A stretch of 64,000 nucleotides of DNA, taken from NCBI GenBank assembly GCA_015657535.1, contig JADHZB010001414.1, positions 3,504-67,503 of the forward strand. The letters run 5' to 3'. Each line of letters opens with the position of its first letter. The stretch's first letter is position 1. The position numbers were made by a program, and so were the translations under genes. The notes below the pieces were generated by a model. That model saw only the letters and a program-made list of their open reading frames with translations. It ran no database searches and had not been told where the DNA came from. The stretch comes from Nephromyces sp. MM_2019 (Eukaryota; Apicomplexa; Aconoidasida; Nephromycida). Below, piece after piece: positions 36,801 through 48,264 of this stretch.

Positions 36801-39740
36801 ATTTTCTCAAAGGAAAGGGCAGCCAGGAGGCTGCCAGAAATTGTCTCCTCTCCCAATCAGGTGAGAAGGCGTACATTAGACAAAAAAGATACGCGCACAA
36901 CGGGCAACTCGATGACGCCCATCAGCTGCGACTTTGCGCCAAAGCTAATACCCCCAGCACCTCCATTAAGCTTAAATTGGTGGGACATAAAATATGCCCT
37001 AACTTTACACTCTCTTTCAAAAGCATTATCGTCTACCACTGTAGAAAGACTGATTCCCACCGCTCCATCTGCAGAAAAATTTCACCTCTCCATCCATCAC
37101 TGTGGCTTAGCGCCTTCACCGTGTAGGCCTAAATTAGACTCTTATGTGTGTAAAGATACTTATGAAACTATGGGTGTAGCTGCAGGAAAAGCCAAGACTG
37201 AAATTTCTCCCAATAAGAAACTTTCTTTTTCAACGAATCCCAATCAAAAAACCAATCTTAAGCAGTTTGGCACAGAAGAAGATGTTATTGGTTCTCCGCT
37301 TCCCGCAGCTTCAAAACCGCAGAAAGAAAACCCCAATGTTGAGAAGGTAGATTCCGTAGCTGCTAGTAATGAAACGAGTAGCCTACATTCTGCTGAAGCC
37401 CAGTTGTATGCTGTTGATTCCACATCTTCTGATTGGAATAAAAATAATCGAGATTCCTCAACTTTGTACTTAGATTCAAGGCTAGAATGTAAAATGCAAA
37501 ACGACCTGAATGAACTAGAAGGATTTCTGGACCGCAGCTTCTTAGCTATACTAAAAGATACAAATCTATGCAATTTCGGCAGCTTCCTGCCCTCACTATG
37601 CGTATCTGATGCGTTTCTTGGGCTGAGGGAGGCTACTATACCTCGGCTACGAGTAGGAGAATGTACTACCAGTAGTTTAATTACCGACTTTAGCACATAT
37701 AGTCGTAGTACTAGTAGTAGATGCAATTATGATGATAATATTCCCTTAATTTACGTCTTTAGAGAAGCATCATGGATTATCAGGAAAGATTCTCTCTTTG
37801 AAAGAGAAAATTCGAGTTTTGCACGTAGTAAGGCCTCGACTCAGCATAGTAAAGACAAAGTTAGGAAAAAAAATATTTTCCACCAAATTGGAGGAGTATC
37901 TATCTCGGGTTCCAAAGAAACGTATATTCCCCTTCATACTGATGAATTATCTAATGATTTCTTCTCTTATGCCTTCCGCGAGAAACCGAGGCTTAGGCAT
38001 TTTGTATTCCTAGGCAAAAGCTTTGAGCTAGAAACACAAGAGCCCCAACCCTTCAATGGATGGGAAGATGGAGATACTCAAGTTAGTGCTGGTCCCCATG
38101 ATTTTTCTAATGCTACACGCGTATTTAATGCTCGAGAAGAAGGAAGAGGAAATGTTGAAGGGGTGGAACAAAAAACTAAAGATGGTTTAGCTACTCGGGA
38201 AGACAACGCCGCCCATCATCAACTCTTCCTTAAACAAGAGTTGGGTCGGCGATCGCGTGTTGCCCCTGATTCACGAGTTTCGGGGGAATCCTTGGTCGAT
38301 TTATTGGGAAAATCTCCATCTTTTTATGCTTTAAAGCTTGGCTATCCATATCAAAATCTGCTGGCTAGTTTGCTCGGCTTCCTGTGTGACGATGCTATGA
38401 CTGCGAATATCTTGATCAGACTTGATGAAACCATAGAAGGACAGTATCAAAGGGAAAAATGCAATTCTCTATCTTCCTCTTGTGGTAGCGGGAATAATGC
38501 TCATACAGAAGGGTTGCCTTTTCAAACCTTTCCAAAGGGAAACAACAGTCCTTCCAAGGGAAGGAAAAGCGAAATGGATACACTGTCTTGCGATGATTCT
38601 CTTGGCGTCACCTCCATGGCGGCGTGGAATTCTGCCTCCTTCCCTTGTTTTTCACGCGTTGCCATCGCAGAAAAAACGCACTTCTTTTTTTTGAAAGTTC
38701 TGCTCGCAATCTCTGAAGCTACCAAATGTCTTTTTTTTGAAACAGAGAACCTTGGTGATAGCTTGACGAGACCTTTGCCCTACGACCACTACTCAAGGCA
38801 AGAAAATATAGCAATAGATTCCGAGCTTGCATCCTCCGAGTTTTCTATTGCGAATGTGGCTCCTAATGAGCCATCACTAAACCGAAAACCATCTTCGATC
38901 TATAAGGACACCTCTTCTTCTACCAGTGCATTTTTATGCCCTGCGACACAGTCACCACACTTGTCTCCCAATTCTTCCTTACAGTCAGTGAGACCTGCTT
39001 TCATACTGGGGCCAGGAGAGGATATTATGAGTGAGCAGTGGCTTAAGTGCATGATAGAAGATAATTTCTCTTCAGAAATCACGGTTTCCTTCTCCAATAA
39101 TGGAAGGCAAAAAAAGCCATCCTCTTCCAAAATAAGTGTGCTACGAGCCCGTTGCCCCATCTGCGAGGATGGATGGTGCATTTCTTACCCTCCTTATAGA
39201 TTATACACTTGTGAATTAAGATCAGCATGCGGGCACGTTTTTCCGTGTTGCAGCCATTCATTGGGGCTTTTATACGATATCAATGGTTTCCTGCCGCATC
39301 GCAGAAATCACATGAATCCCCTGAAGGGATTCACTCCCACGGCGAAAACGCCTTATGCATCTACCATACCTTCTTTCGCACTACCCACACCTTCACTCGC
39401 ATCATCATCCTTGATACTTCCTTCAGTACTGCTACCAGGGGAAACCTCTGGAAATACTAACGAAAATGATATAGAGGCTATCCAAGAGATTGGAAATACG
39501 GTGTTTAAAACGTATTCCCCTCCACCTTCTTGCTCTAGCAGTGGTTCTACAGTATATGTGTGCCAGTTTTGTGGGAGGTATTGTTCATTTCAAAGAATCC
39601 AGTGTACTGCTAGTGACAGCAGCAGCTACTGCAGTAGAAATTCCAATAAGTTGAGTTTCCACTTAGGGGAGAATGCTATCGAAAGGGTTCACCCCATGCA
39701 ATGCGGCTACTGCATGAACTACCTACTGAAAGTAGCCTAG
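27857..39740 (+). CDS. Very large TFIIIC delta-like subunit (TFIIIC90/GTF3C4-type), about 2,777 aa
   Basis: Likely the WD40 subunit of RNA polymerase III factor TFIIIC, acting in the nucleus. Exons: 27857-29175, 30019-30259, 31192-34182, 34851-35183, 35650-35818 and 36460-39740. All phases match (8,334 nt including stop). A propeller-like start is seen at residues 86-105 (ILWSQDHRIALVSNQ). Exon 2 has CCLGTSTRDGVIKIW, typical of a WD40 blade. The join of exons 5 and 6 creates NLSIIGTCVSPNGTLVAKL, matching the SPNG motif of the TFIIIC delta N-terminal family. Residues about 2583-2720 carry a zinc module (RCPICEDGWC, ACGHVFPCC, CQFCGRYC), as in the TFIIIC zinc-finger domain. Human GTF3C4 is about 820 aa; the excess here is Ser-rich low-complexity insertion in exons 1, 3 and 6. 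The exon 4 donor is uncertain (GTGAGC at 35184, or a later GTTGGC). Confidence 0.7.
29925..29975. repeat. CA-rich tract in TFIIIC-like intron 1
   Basis: CACACA runs on the sense strand of the intron 29176-30018. This is a counter-example to the GT-on-sense pattern. Confidence 0.75.
30360..30378. repeat. GT tract in TFIIIC-like intron 2
   Basis: TGTGTGTGTGTGTGTG about 100 bp after the GTATGT donor of intron 30260-31191. More GT-rich sequence follows near 30680-30700. Confidence 0.8.
34613..34686. repeat. 29-bp near-perfect inverted repeat (hairpin) in intron 3
   Basis: The left arm 34613-34641 begins TTCGCACGCACACACC. The right arm 34658-34686 is its reverse complement with one mismatch in 29. 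The spacer is 16 nt, rich in A and T. The element lies in the intron 34183-34850 of the TFIIIC-like gene and would fold into a stable stem-loop in the transcript. Confidence 0.9.
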
Positions 39741-40807
39741 TGAAGTTATTCAACAAAAATTAGCTCTATCAAAATAAGAAACACTATTTTTTATAACTCT
39801 GAAGTACGGCAGTGTGTGTGCTAGCAAAAGTGGTCTTTCTTGGATACTTAAATGTGCGCCCTTATAGTGCGGGCATTATGCGCCTCAATTGGGGTTAGTT
39901 TATATTGAATCCATGAATGCACAAACGCATTTTCTCATTGAGTTTTCACATAACGTAGCAGTAAGGCAGCTGTGAAAGCTCTTATTGATACGAGCTTTGA
40001 AAAGGAAAAACTGAATTCCTGGAAAAGTTAAAAAATCCCTAGTCCTTGCGAAAGTGCAAGTAAAAAGGTACTCAGTGATACTAATACCGTAGTATACTCC
40101 GTACCAACAGTCTTAACTTCATTGTTCAGAATGTAGTAAAGGCAGATAATACGGCTAATAGTGCCCATTACCTCTATTTAATGTTTCTTGTTCATAATTT
40201 TATTGGTCCCTGAGGGTACCGCACATTTTCATACCACGCGACAGATTTTCCAATCCCTGCAGTTACTAATGAGAATCTCATGAATATAGAAATACCCAAC
40301 TGTTTTTTTGGTAGTATGACGCATATGGCAGATAACGGGCAGCCATCTATGAAAGATCTTGTTTACCGCAGTAATAATGATAATTTTTTCAGGAGATGCC
40401 TTTCTAAGCAGTCTTTACGTCTATCAAGAGGAATTTCCCGATCACTTCTGAACGAAGCAGTATCAATGAAACTTTTTCAGTAGATGCCTTTCCAGGTAAT
40501 CTTTACTTATATCAATACTAGTATCTCAAACTCAAAAATAAGCTCTAAACACAGCAAAGAATAAGTTTAACCAGTCGCACTCAATATTAATAACGCCGTA
40601 TTGGAATAGAGAAAGTCTATCAATCCGCCCGATTAGCACGCTAACCGCAGAATAAGCTTCAACAGTGGGAAATCCCCCTGTTTACTCACTTGTTCCACGT
40701 ACTACTCAGAGGGGTGAAACTACTACAGAAAGACTGTTAGACACCTCCAGGAAACGTAGGGGAGCGATAAACATGTGTGTTTGGAAAATGAACTTCCGAT
40801 ATTAAAC
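39741..40807. other. Intergenic between convergent TFIIIC-like and CHCH genes
   Basis: No convincing gene. An 88-bp-spaced repeated word (TTTTTCAGnAGATGCCTTTC) occurs near 40385 and 40473. A 67-codon frame on + at 40280-40483 overlaps this repeat and has no other support. The 3' end of the CHCH gene may lie in here. Confidence 0.45.
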
Positions 40808-43795
40808 CTGGAAGGTAGCAGATGGGGCAGAGGGGGTAATATTCTCCGCGGGGGGAACCTGCGATTCTGTTGGAGGGAAAAAATCTACTTTCAACTTGTT
40901 GATTCTCTGTAGAACAAAGCCCTTCTCAGTTTGGTACCTAAGATGATATGAGGTTTCCGAGAGAAGCTTTAAGTGAATGATTTTTATCATGGAAAATATA
41001 CAAAAGCAATAAACAGTAATTCAAAATAAAGCACTAGGGGCGTAAAAATGGTGGGGATAAGTACCACTTTATCAAAAGAAACCCTAAATGGTAGAGAGAT
41101 GCCGAATATTACCCAGAGTATGATTACACAGAGACAATATTTGAAGAAAAAAAGGCGTAGCAAAATAGAGATAAAATTGAACTATCGGGTAAAAGTTACC
41201 CATATTACATATCGAATCTTAAGTTATCCCTGAAACGCTGCGACTCAGGTGATAATGACGCCCCCATACGAATTCAGTAGATGTTTCTATGCAGTTTCTA
41301 GTCTACAGGAAGCTGGAAATAAATGATAATCTTAACTCACGCACGCGAGAAGATGAAACGAGAAATATACGTGGGTAGACATAGCAGGCAGCAATAAGCA
41401 TTTTTTACACTGTGTGTGGCTGCACACGGTATTAGCTAGTTATATAGTAATGAATTCGTCGTTGTTTGAAAACTCCCATTGAAATAGCGATCGTTGCCTC
41501 ACCGCTACTGGAATATACTTTCATCTAAAAGCAAAATAAGTCAAAACCAGAGTAGCAGATGCTTTTAATGCAAAAATTTACAATGAACTCTCCGATAACT
41601 CCCTCGTCAAATGAAAAAATTGGTGATTGCATTACCTATTCATTTCCGGTACATCTGGAGCTGTTAAAATCATTAGCTGCAGGAGAATATGGAGCAATTC
41701 AATAGTGTGTGTGGATTGGCAGTCGAAGACAGAAGGACGGTGATTGTCATCTTTTGATTTTCAGTAAATCAATAGCGTGTGTAGATTGGCAGTCGAAGAT
41801 AGGAGCAGGATGGGGATGGTGATTATCATCTCTTGACAAGGACGTGCAATCAAGTCGCAGTAATTTGGCTCAATGGTGATAATATGTAGGGGCAGCAGAT
41901 AAAAAAGTGTGAGAGCCAATGCTCAGCTTCGTACGATTCAACGCATCAAATAATTCATACCATCCTGAGTATTGAGATAGTCCAGAAATTGAAGCAAAAC
42001 GGGAAGCTAAAACAAAAAAATTTGACGGGGTACAACACACACCACACACCTCTCAAAAAAAGGAAAAAAATAAGCTAAAAAGCATAAACCAAAGAAAGCC
42101 AGAAAACAAGCTCTAAAGGCGAAGGATTTTACAAAGTATAAAAGGGTGATAACAAAGGAATACAAGGCAAACAACCAATTCGAAAACGATATTGACTACC
42201 AAAAGAAGAGGGAGAAGCAGTGGAAGGGGGTAAAAAAAGATGAAGAAAAAGCAACAGCAGAAGGAAAAGAAGAAGAGAAAAAACTAGCAGAGAACCCTAG
42301 ACTAACACACCTCAAGGTAGCGATATTTCTCCTGGAGCTTCTCAAGGTAACTTTTTCTAAAATTAGCAAGAATTTAAAACATGAATACACTTCTTATCCA
42401 AAATAGGTTTTGCACACACACATTACGCACGCTAATTATATTTGATATCCTAATATATCAGGAAGAAAAAAAACATTCTACAAAGCTGCAAAGGATATTT
42501 GAAAATAGAGGAAAAGATAGTCTTCCAATAGCATCAAAGCTATGATACAAAAAGCATAGCACAGCAGATTACTACACACAAAAATAGGCAGTATCTACAA
42601 ATTCAATATGATATCTCCCATTTTCTAAAAAATCCATCTTCCAAGGTCATACATGCAGTACACCAGAAAGCAACTAACAAGCAAAGGTGATTATACAATA
42701 ATATAACCCACACAAACCAGCATATATACTTACCTTTCATTCTTATCCAGGGTTTCGAGATGTTCCCTCTCCCACTTGCAGATTGAATTTACCACCGTTT
42801 GGTCTCGAAACTTAACACACCTCATAAACCGCACCTAGAACCCAAAGAAGAACACTCTCTTGATAAATCAGAGCAAATGAGGCAAAAAGAGTATGCCTTA
42901 TACGCTGCTAAAACTAAATTTTATAATAGCTCTTTTCACACACATGTACACCAATTTTTATGCACACACACATGGAATACTAATTTTCGCTTGCTAAGCT
43001 ACCAGAAGCCTTTCTCGCCCTATTCGTAGGAAAATCCCTCCAAACTCTAAACGAATTTCGCTTCCGTGAGGAGATGCATATACAACAGAAAACAGAGGAT
43101 GAATCAATACCGAGCCAACACACTGGCAGCACTTTGTAAAATTTCTAGAAAATACTTTCTGCATATAAAGCAGCCTTAAAATTTGGCTGCGTAAAGGAAA
43201 ACTGGTTAGTATTGCAGTTAGACTTCGAGCATTGGACGGTTGGCTGCTGAAATTGTTGCAACCAAAGAAATTTCCGAATTTCCCCCAGAAAAAGCAGTTT
43301 GTATTACCCCATTCCTTTTAGAATACCTTCAACTTCATCTTCCCTTCCCTCTGTCCAGTCGCTATCCACAGTCCCTCGCAAAACTTCATAGAAACCACTC
43401 CCCAGCCACGAGCCTCACAATTAATCACTTACATAGTGTGGCTTGCAGCCAGATATCCTTGAATATGGAAAGCCAAACGCCTCTTCGTCTTTATTTCTTT
43501 TGATGCTTGCAGTTACGCAATTTTCCACCCCCCTGAAATAGTTTAAGCAATCGGCGAGCTTGCTCGGCAGATCAGACTCCTCCATACCCGCAGGTAGAGG
43601 TGGGCGAGTTTTGTAGTTGCCATAAGAGTCAAGCTCCTTCAAGGTGTACCCAAGACGTCTCTCCAGCGTCTTCAACCTTTCCCGATGAGAGAGAGGCTTT
43701 AGAAACTTAAAGAATCTCTGGAAACTACTCTCAGCCACTTGTTCTTCAAGTGAGCTCTCCTGCTGCTTCGATGCCTCACTTTCTACAGGCGGCAT
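40808..43795 (-). CDS. Twin-CX9C (CHCH-type) mitochondrial protein, 3' end uncertain
   Basis: The start is ATG at 43795 (MPPVESEASKQQESSLEEQ). Exons in sense order are 43795-43433, 42834-42734, 42356-42311 and, less certainly, 40966-40808; the phases join cleanly. Two CX9C motifs are seen: CLNYFRGVENC in exon 1 and CKPHYVRFMRC across the exon 1/2 join. They are separated by 23 residues, as in the coiled-coil-helix-coiled-coil-helix fold imported by the Mia40 route. The segment after the second motif (CKWEREHLETLDKNERKSYL) recalls complex I subunit NDUFB7/B18 and COX6B-type proteins, but the match is partial. If the organism is an apicomplexan, complex I is absent, and another mitochondrial complex would be the likelier home. 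Exon 1 ends in a perfect GTAAGT, as does exon 2. The last exon (Pro-rich, PPTESQVPPAENITPS) has a weak acceptor, and the stop codon is not located. Confidence 0.6.
41700..41838. repeat. 70-bp tandem duplication
   Basis: Copies start at 41700 and 41770 with CAATAGTGTGTGTGGATTGG / CAATAGCGTGTGTAGATTGG, followed by CAGTCGAAGA and a GGTGATTnTCATCT end. It lies in the long intron before the last CHCH exon, or 3' of the gene. Confidence 0.85.
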
Positions 43796-46240
43796 CGAGA
43801 AAAATGCAAAAGTCTATCAACGAGATGGACTGTACATGAGCGCCAAAGAGCACTGGAAAACAGTATAAACGAGTACAAGTGCAAATAAAGTAGTAGTAGT
43901 CAATGCAACAGATGCATTTTCAATTTACCCTATCTCACAAGGAGTGTTACCGGCAAATAAACGTCGCGTATGAGCATAGATATCCTATCCTTAAACATGG
44001 AAAACTTTTGGATGAAACGAACGGTCTGTGCTTCATGCCATAATGCTATCATCTACATATAGTTCAAAAGTCAACTGCTGTTGCATATTCAGCAATTACG
44101 TCTATAGATTTACTCCACGGTAACCTTACATGTACGTATTTCAAGGGTGGCAACCACTAGCATTCCACCAAATCTGCCGTAACATATCATCAATATAATT
44201 CTTTAATCATGGATTACATACAAATTTTACTTAAACAGTTAAAATAAGAATCTTCAACGAGCAGCCCATCGCTTAACAAAGAAGAAACTATACGTCCTCT
44301 GGTCAAAATGGTAGAGCTGGCTTCCGCGATGAGAAAAGCAAATTTAGCTGCGATTATAAATGCAATTGAAGGCTAAAAGGTGAAAAAAATGAGCGGGAAC
44401 AAAGAGATCAAGAAGCTTGTGTGCAATCAGCAAGTCGACTGATGGGGTGCTAGTATATACAGGAGTAGCTCGGCGCAGAATCAACGCTAGACAGGCGTAC
44501 TGGGTAGTGCAATCGCGGATAGCAATGTAGCCAAAAGTTTCTGGCTACTATTACACCAACAAAATTTCTCGATAAATTATTTATTGACGCCTAGCGCTGC
44601 TTTTTCCTACTCCAAAAGCAACATCATGACAAACCGTAGCTGAGGGATATATACATAAACTTCTTTTTCAATCCAATTCCGAAAAAGCCAAGAATAGTGA
44701 ATACTGCTTTTGCTTCTTCTGGTTAGCAACGTAGCAAGATGATTCAAAAAGGGTATAAAAACCTTAAATTATTCAAAGAAGCTATCAGGCAATTGAAAAC
44801 CTTCCTAGCCTATCATGAGCCACAAAATTTTAAAAGAAGACAGCACTATATAGCGCTGCAAACAGATTAAATAGGCTCAATACGCTGAATTTCTAGATAC
44901 CTTTGCTTGCGGTAGGCATGACGTGAAAAAAAGGTTTGCAAAATCTTTCTTAGCACAAAGTTCAGTGTACCATGCATTAACGAGAATATCGCATAGCAAC
45001 GTGCGCGATTCATGCCACTGGTTAAAAATGTGAGACTGCAAAATCAGCTCTCCTAAAATGTAGCTGACAGCAGCATATTTTAATCTATGCTAATATCTCA
45101 ATATCTACGATCAATTCTAGCTACGCGCCTATTTTCAAATCATGCAGTAGAAGCCGCTGGTATTCCTATTCTTTTAACTCTAAAGCTCGTAAACTTGACT
45201 CAAAATTTTCAATCTGGCAGTTTTTATAATTATATTATGCCGTAGTTATGTATTGCATCAGAAGTCATGTTGAGTGCGTAGCGTAGAAGCAACCTTCCAT
45301 GTACTACAAACATTCGTATAAAATAACCGTGTAATAACTAGAAGAGGCAAGGGTACGAAAAGAAAACGTGGAGTATGCGCAGATGTCTGTTTATCATTAT
45401 TGTGAAAATTGCATTGCCCCTGTAAAAACTAGTACTTCACACTAGAATCGTTTACGTATGTTATGTTTAATGCAGCAATTATGTTTCTGTATCTCTTTGA
45501 TGCAGCAATCATGGTTCGTTGCCTCTATTTCCCTGGCTATCTGCCTTGAGCTGTTAGTGCTACCTCGTCAAAGAAGACTTGTTATAAAAGACCGAAGAAG
45601 CACACCTCACAGCTCTCGCACACTCGCTCATCCTGAAATTTCAAGCATGCACCGGTATACTCAGTCCAAATGAGCAACACAGCAGTGTCTTCCTCTGCCA
45701 GCTCACAGGAAAGAAAACTCTGTTTAGTAGAATACTTGCCGAGCTTAGTAGCTCAATGAGTTGACTTAAAGTGATGTCAATAGAGTGTAGCTTAAAGCTC
45801 AAAACAGCCCGATAGCTTATAGATTTTGCTGGTTCACGTTCAGTTGCTCCATCAACAAGAATGGGAGCTTAGAACGTCAACCTAGTTTGCTCTACAGCTA
45901 AACAATGGGTTACTACATGCTGCTTTATTTCATATCCCACACAGACACTTACCAAGCTTAGTCCGAAGGTTAGAAAGTTTGTACGCATATATATTCTTGA
46001 ATATTTGATAATATCGATTTCCTCCGTCAAGATAATTCATCCCAGCCGTAAGCATATAGACACTTATGCCCAATTTTCTTATATACCAGACAAGCACGGC
46101 ATAAGCTATTAATTGCCGCGCGCGGTTTTCACTCCCTACTTTTATGCGCTTCGAGTAATTACGCAGAGAGAATACTGTAAACCTGTATTTTCTGACCCAT
46201 TCTTTGCAAGTACTAAGCTTGAGTGAACAAGTGTGTTCAG
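43796..46240. other. No gene seen
   Basis: AT-rich sequence upstream of the CHCH gene. The only longer frame (45458-45673, +) is Leu/Cys-rich and then basic, and has no supporting splice structure. The CHCH promoter should lie at the left end. Confidence 0.5.
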
Positions 46241-46496
46241 CGAAATTCCGTCCCTGCTGACTATCAAACTTCCAGAGGAGCTAACTCGTGCTATTGCCAT
46301 CGAAGTATCGAGGGCAGGTACCACTGTCTTTCCGTAAGAAAAGCAGTACTACGCACTGCGTTGCCACCACCTGTACAAAGAATCCCCCATATCCGTGGTC
46401 GTCTGCCTTACTTCTGCTTCAAATATACAACTAGTCTCCTCTTCGTATGCACCGCAGATGACGCATGTTTGGCGCGATGATCCCCATATGAAATAA
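46241..46496 (+). CDS. Candidate plus-strand exons, C-terminal part
   Basis: The block 46241-46317 reads EIPSLLTIKLPEELTRAIAI in an amphipathic pattern. It continues in phase at 46339-46496 (YYALRCHHLYKESPIS, ending THVWRDDPHMK stop) if a 21-bp GTACCA...GTAAG segment with an in-frame TAA is removed. The minus strand is also open over 46142-46324. No family recognised. If real, upstream exons are missing. Confidence 0.3.
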
Positions 46497-46741
46497 GCGC
46501 ACAAAAATTGCCTACTAGATTCTAAGATTCAATCTACGGTTAAGTCTGTAAGAAACTGCAGGTCAGCATCATCAGTTAAAGCAGGTTCCTGGCCTGTAAA
46601 TTAGCCAATTCTATATTTTCGTGTGAATAGCCTTTACTTCAGACGAGATAATATTAACTTTTCAAAGTGAGTCTCTCCATGACTGCACTGCCCACATCAA
46701 CCCGTAGCACTTGCTAATAAAAAAGGCGAGCAAGTATTAAA

Positions 46742-46933
46742 GTGAAGTACGGGTCCGCTTGGAGAATATATTTTACGGGAAGTGAGCATGAAACTCTAGT
46801 GGAAGCAACTGCGGGAAGTATACTTGGCACACATACACTGCCCTTATTTCATGAAGGCATCGTGCTTCGCAAAATAGGCGAAGTCACAGAATTTCCCACT
46901 ACACTAGCTAAATTATCATGTTACCGAAAATAA
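46742..46933 (+). CDS. Short open frame, possibly coding
   Basis: About 63 codons with a mixed, protein-like composition (EATAGSILGTHTLPLF, then VLRKIGEVTEFPTTLAKL), ending TAA. There is no ATG at the start, no repeat content and no recognised family. It could be an exon of the same gene as 46241-46496 or chance. Confidence 0.22.
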   Translation: MKYGSAWRIYFTGSEHETLVEATAGSILGTHTLPLFHEGIVLRKIGEVTEFPTTLAKLSCYRK

Positions 46934-48264
46934 AGTTATGCAGCAGCCTCAATAAATGCGAAGCATTTTTATGCTTATAAGTGCAAGAGAGGGTAGGCTT
47001 GATCCTGGAAGCTCATTTGTCGATCTGCGAAATATTTTTATATGCATTTGCGTGTCTACAAATTTGATCGTGTAATAACTTTGATGTCATTATTGTATGC
47101 TCCGCAACAAAAAAATATGAAATGCCTATATTAGTACATGTGTGCCCATTACTACACATAAAAAACTACCAACCCCACAATCAAGACTCTACGTATCAGC
47201 AAATCGCACATGAGTACACATAAGCAAGCTCGTGATCTTTTTATAAAGTGATGCTGTCCTTGCTATTCATGCTGAGCATCCTATAAAGTATGCATACCCC
47301 GTAGTTTATCACGTGTAAAAGCTGGAAAATCGTATTATGCGGCATAATTACACGCAAAATACATACAAGCGGTGATCCATAAGCCTAACGAATCGCACAC
47401 GCAACTCAGTGTACAAGTTACCATCCAATCAAGGAAATGAGCTCATATGCAGTCACAAATACATGCCCAATACTGCATAGACAGCCATACATTTTGCATT
47501 GAAGCAGCCTTAATAAGTACTGCGGTTTGAAAAGCCTCGAACAAACCCTAAAACAAGGGGAGCCCAATCGCTCTCACTCATCATAGTTTCGCCAATAAGA
47601 GAAATTAGTTTCTGCCTCCTCCAAATATGCATGACCATATAAAAAAAGGTCGCCGGCTACGGCATTTTAAATAAGCAGAGGGTAAAGCAAAAAAACTAGA
47701 AATCAACACCGTTAGCGATAGGCGTGATTTCTCCTCCCTCCTCGAGTATGCAATTATATTAAAGTAACTAAAAAAAATTCAGGAATAAAGCCAAATAGAA
47801 AGCAATAATATGAATAATTTTTGGGGAGATCAGGTCAGCGAAGATACACAACACCCCCAAAATCTATACAGTACCATTCGCTAATAATTTATACGCTCGT
47901 AGTAATTTTCTCAAGCAGTTTAATCTAATTTTCAAGTACCATTCGTGCCTTGTAATTTCAAAATTTCTGCTACTTTCTAGCGAATAAAAAAAAGGTAAAT
48001 TTAGCAACAAAAACACAAACATACCAATTCATCCTAAAATTTCATCGCCAAGATGTAGCATAGCATACAGAGGTAACTTCCCACTAGAAGAAACTAGCTA
48101 TATACACGCACATCCGAAAAGTAACGCCACTTTCTAATTATCTCTCACTATACGATTTCCCATGGTCTCACTGTATCCCTAAAATTCGTATCAAAACCAT
48201 CAATCAGTCCTCCACAAGCATCCTATGGCCATTCCCCAGGCCACCACACGCACAAGGCTCAGCA
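46934..48264. other. Non-coding, AT-rich
   Basis: Nothing recognisable on either strand. It lies downstream of the p23-like gene and may hold its 3' UTR and terminator signals. Confidence 0.5.

Noticed and set aside
37244..37726. Minus-strand 160-codon frame
   Set aside because: It is antisense to the last exon of the TFIIIC-like gene; Ser/Leu-rich mirror composition only.
41503..41524. 22-nt candidate exon (MKVYSSS) between CHCH exons
   Set aside because: It leaves phase 1, which does not fit the next exon. Direct joining of 42311 to 40966 keeps phase.
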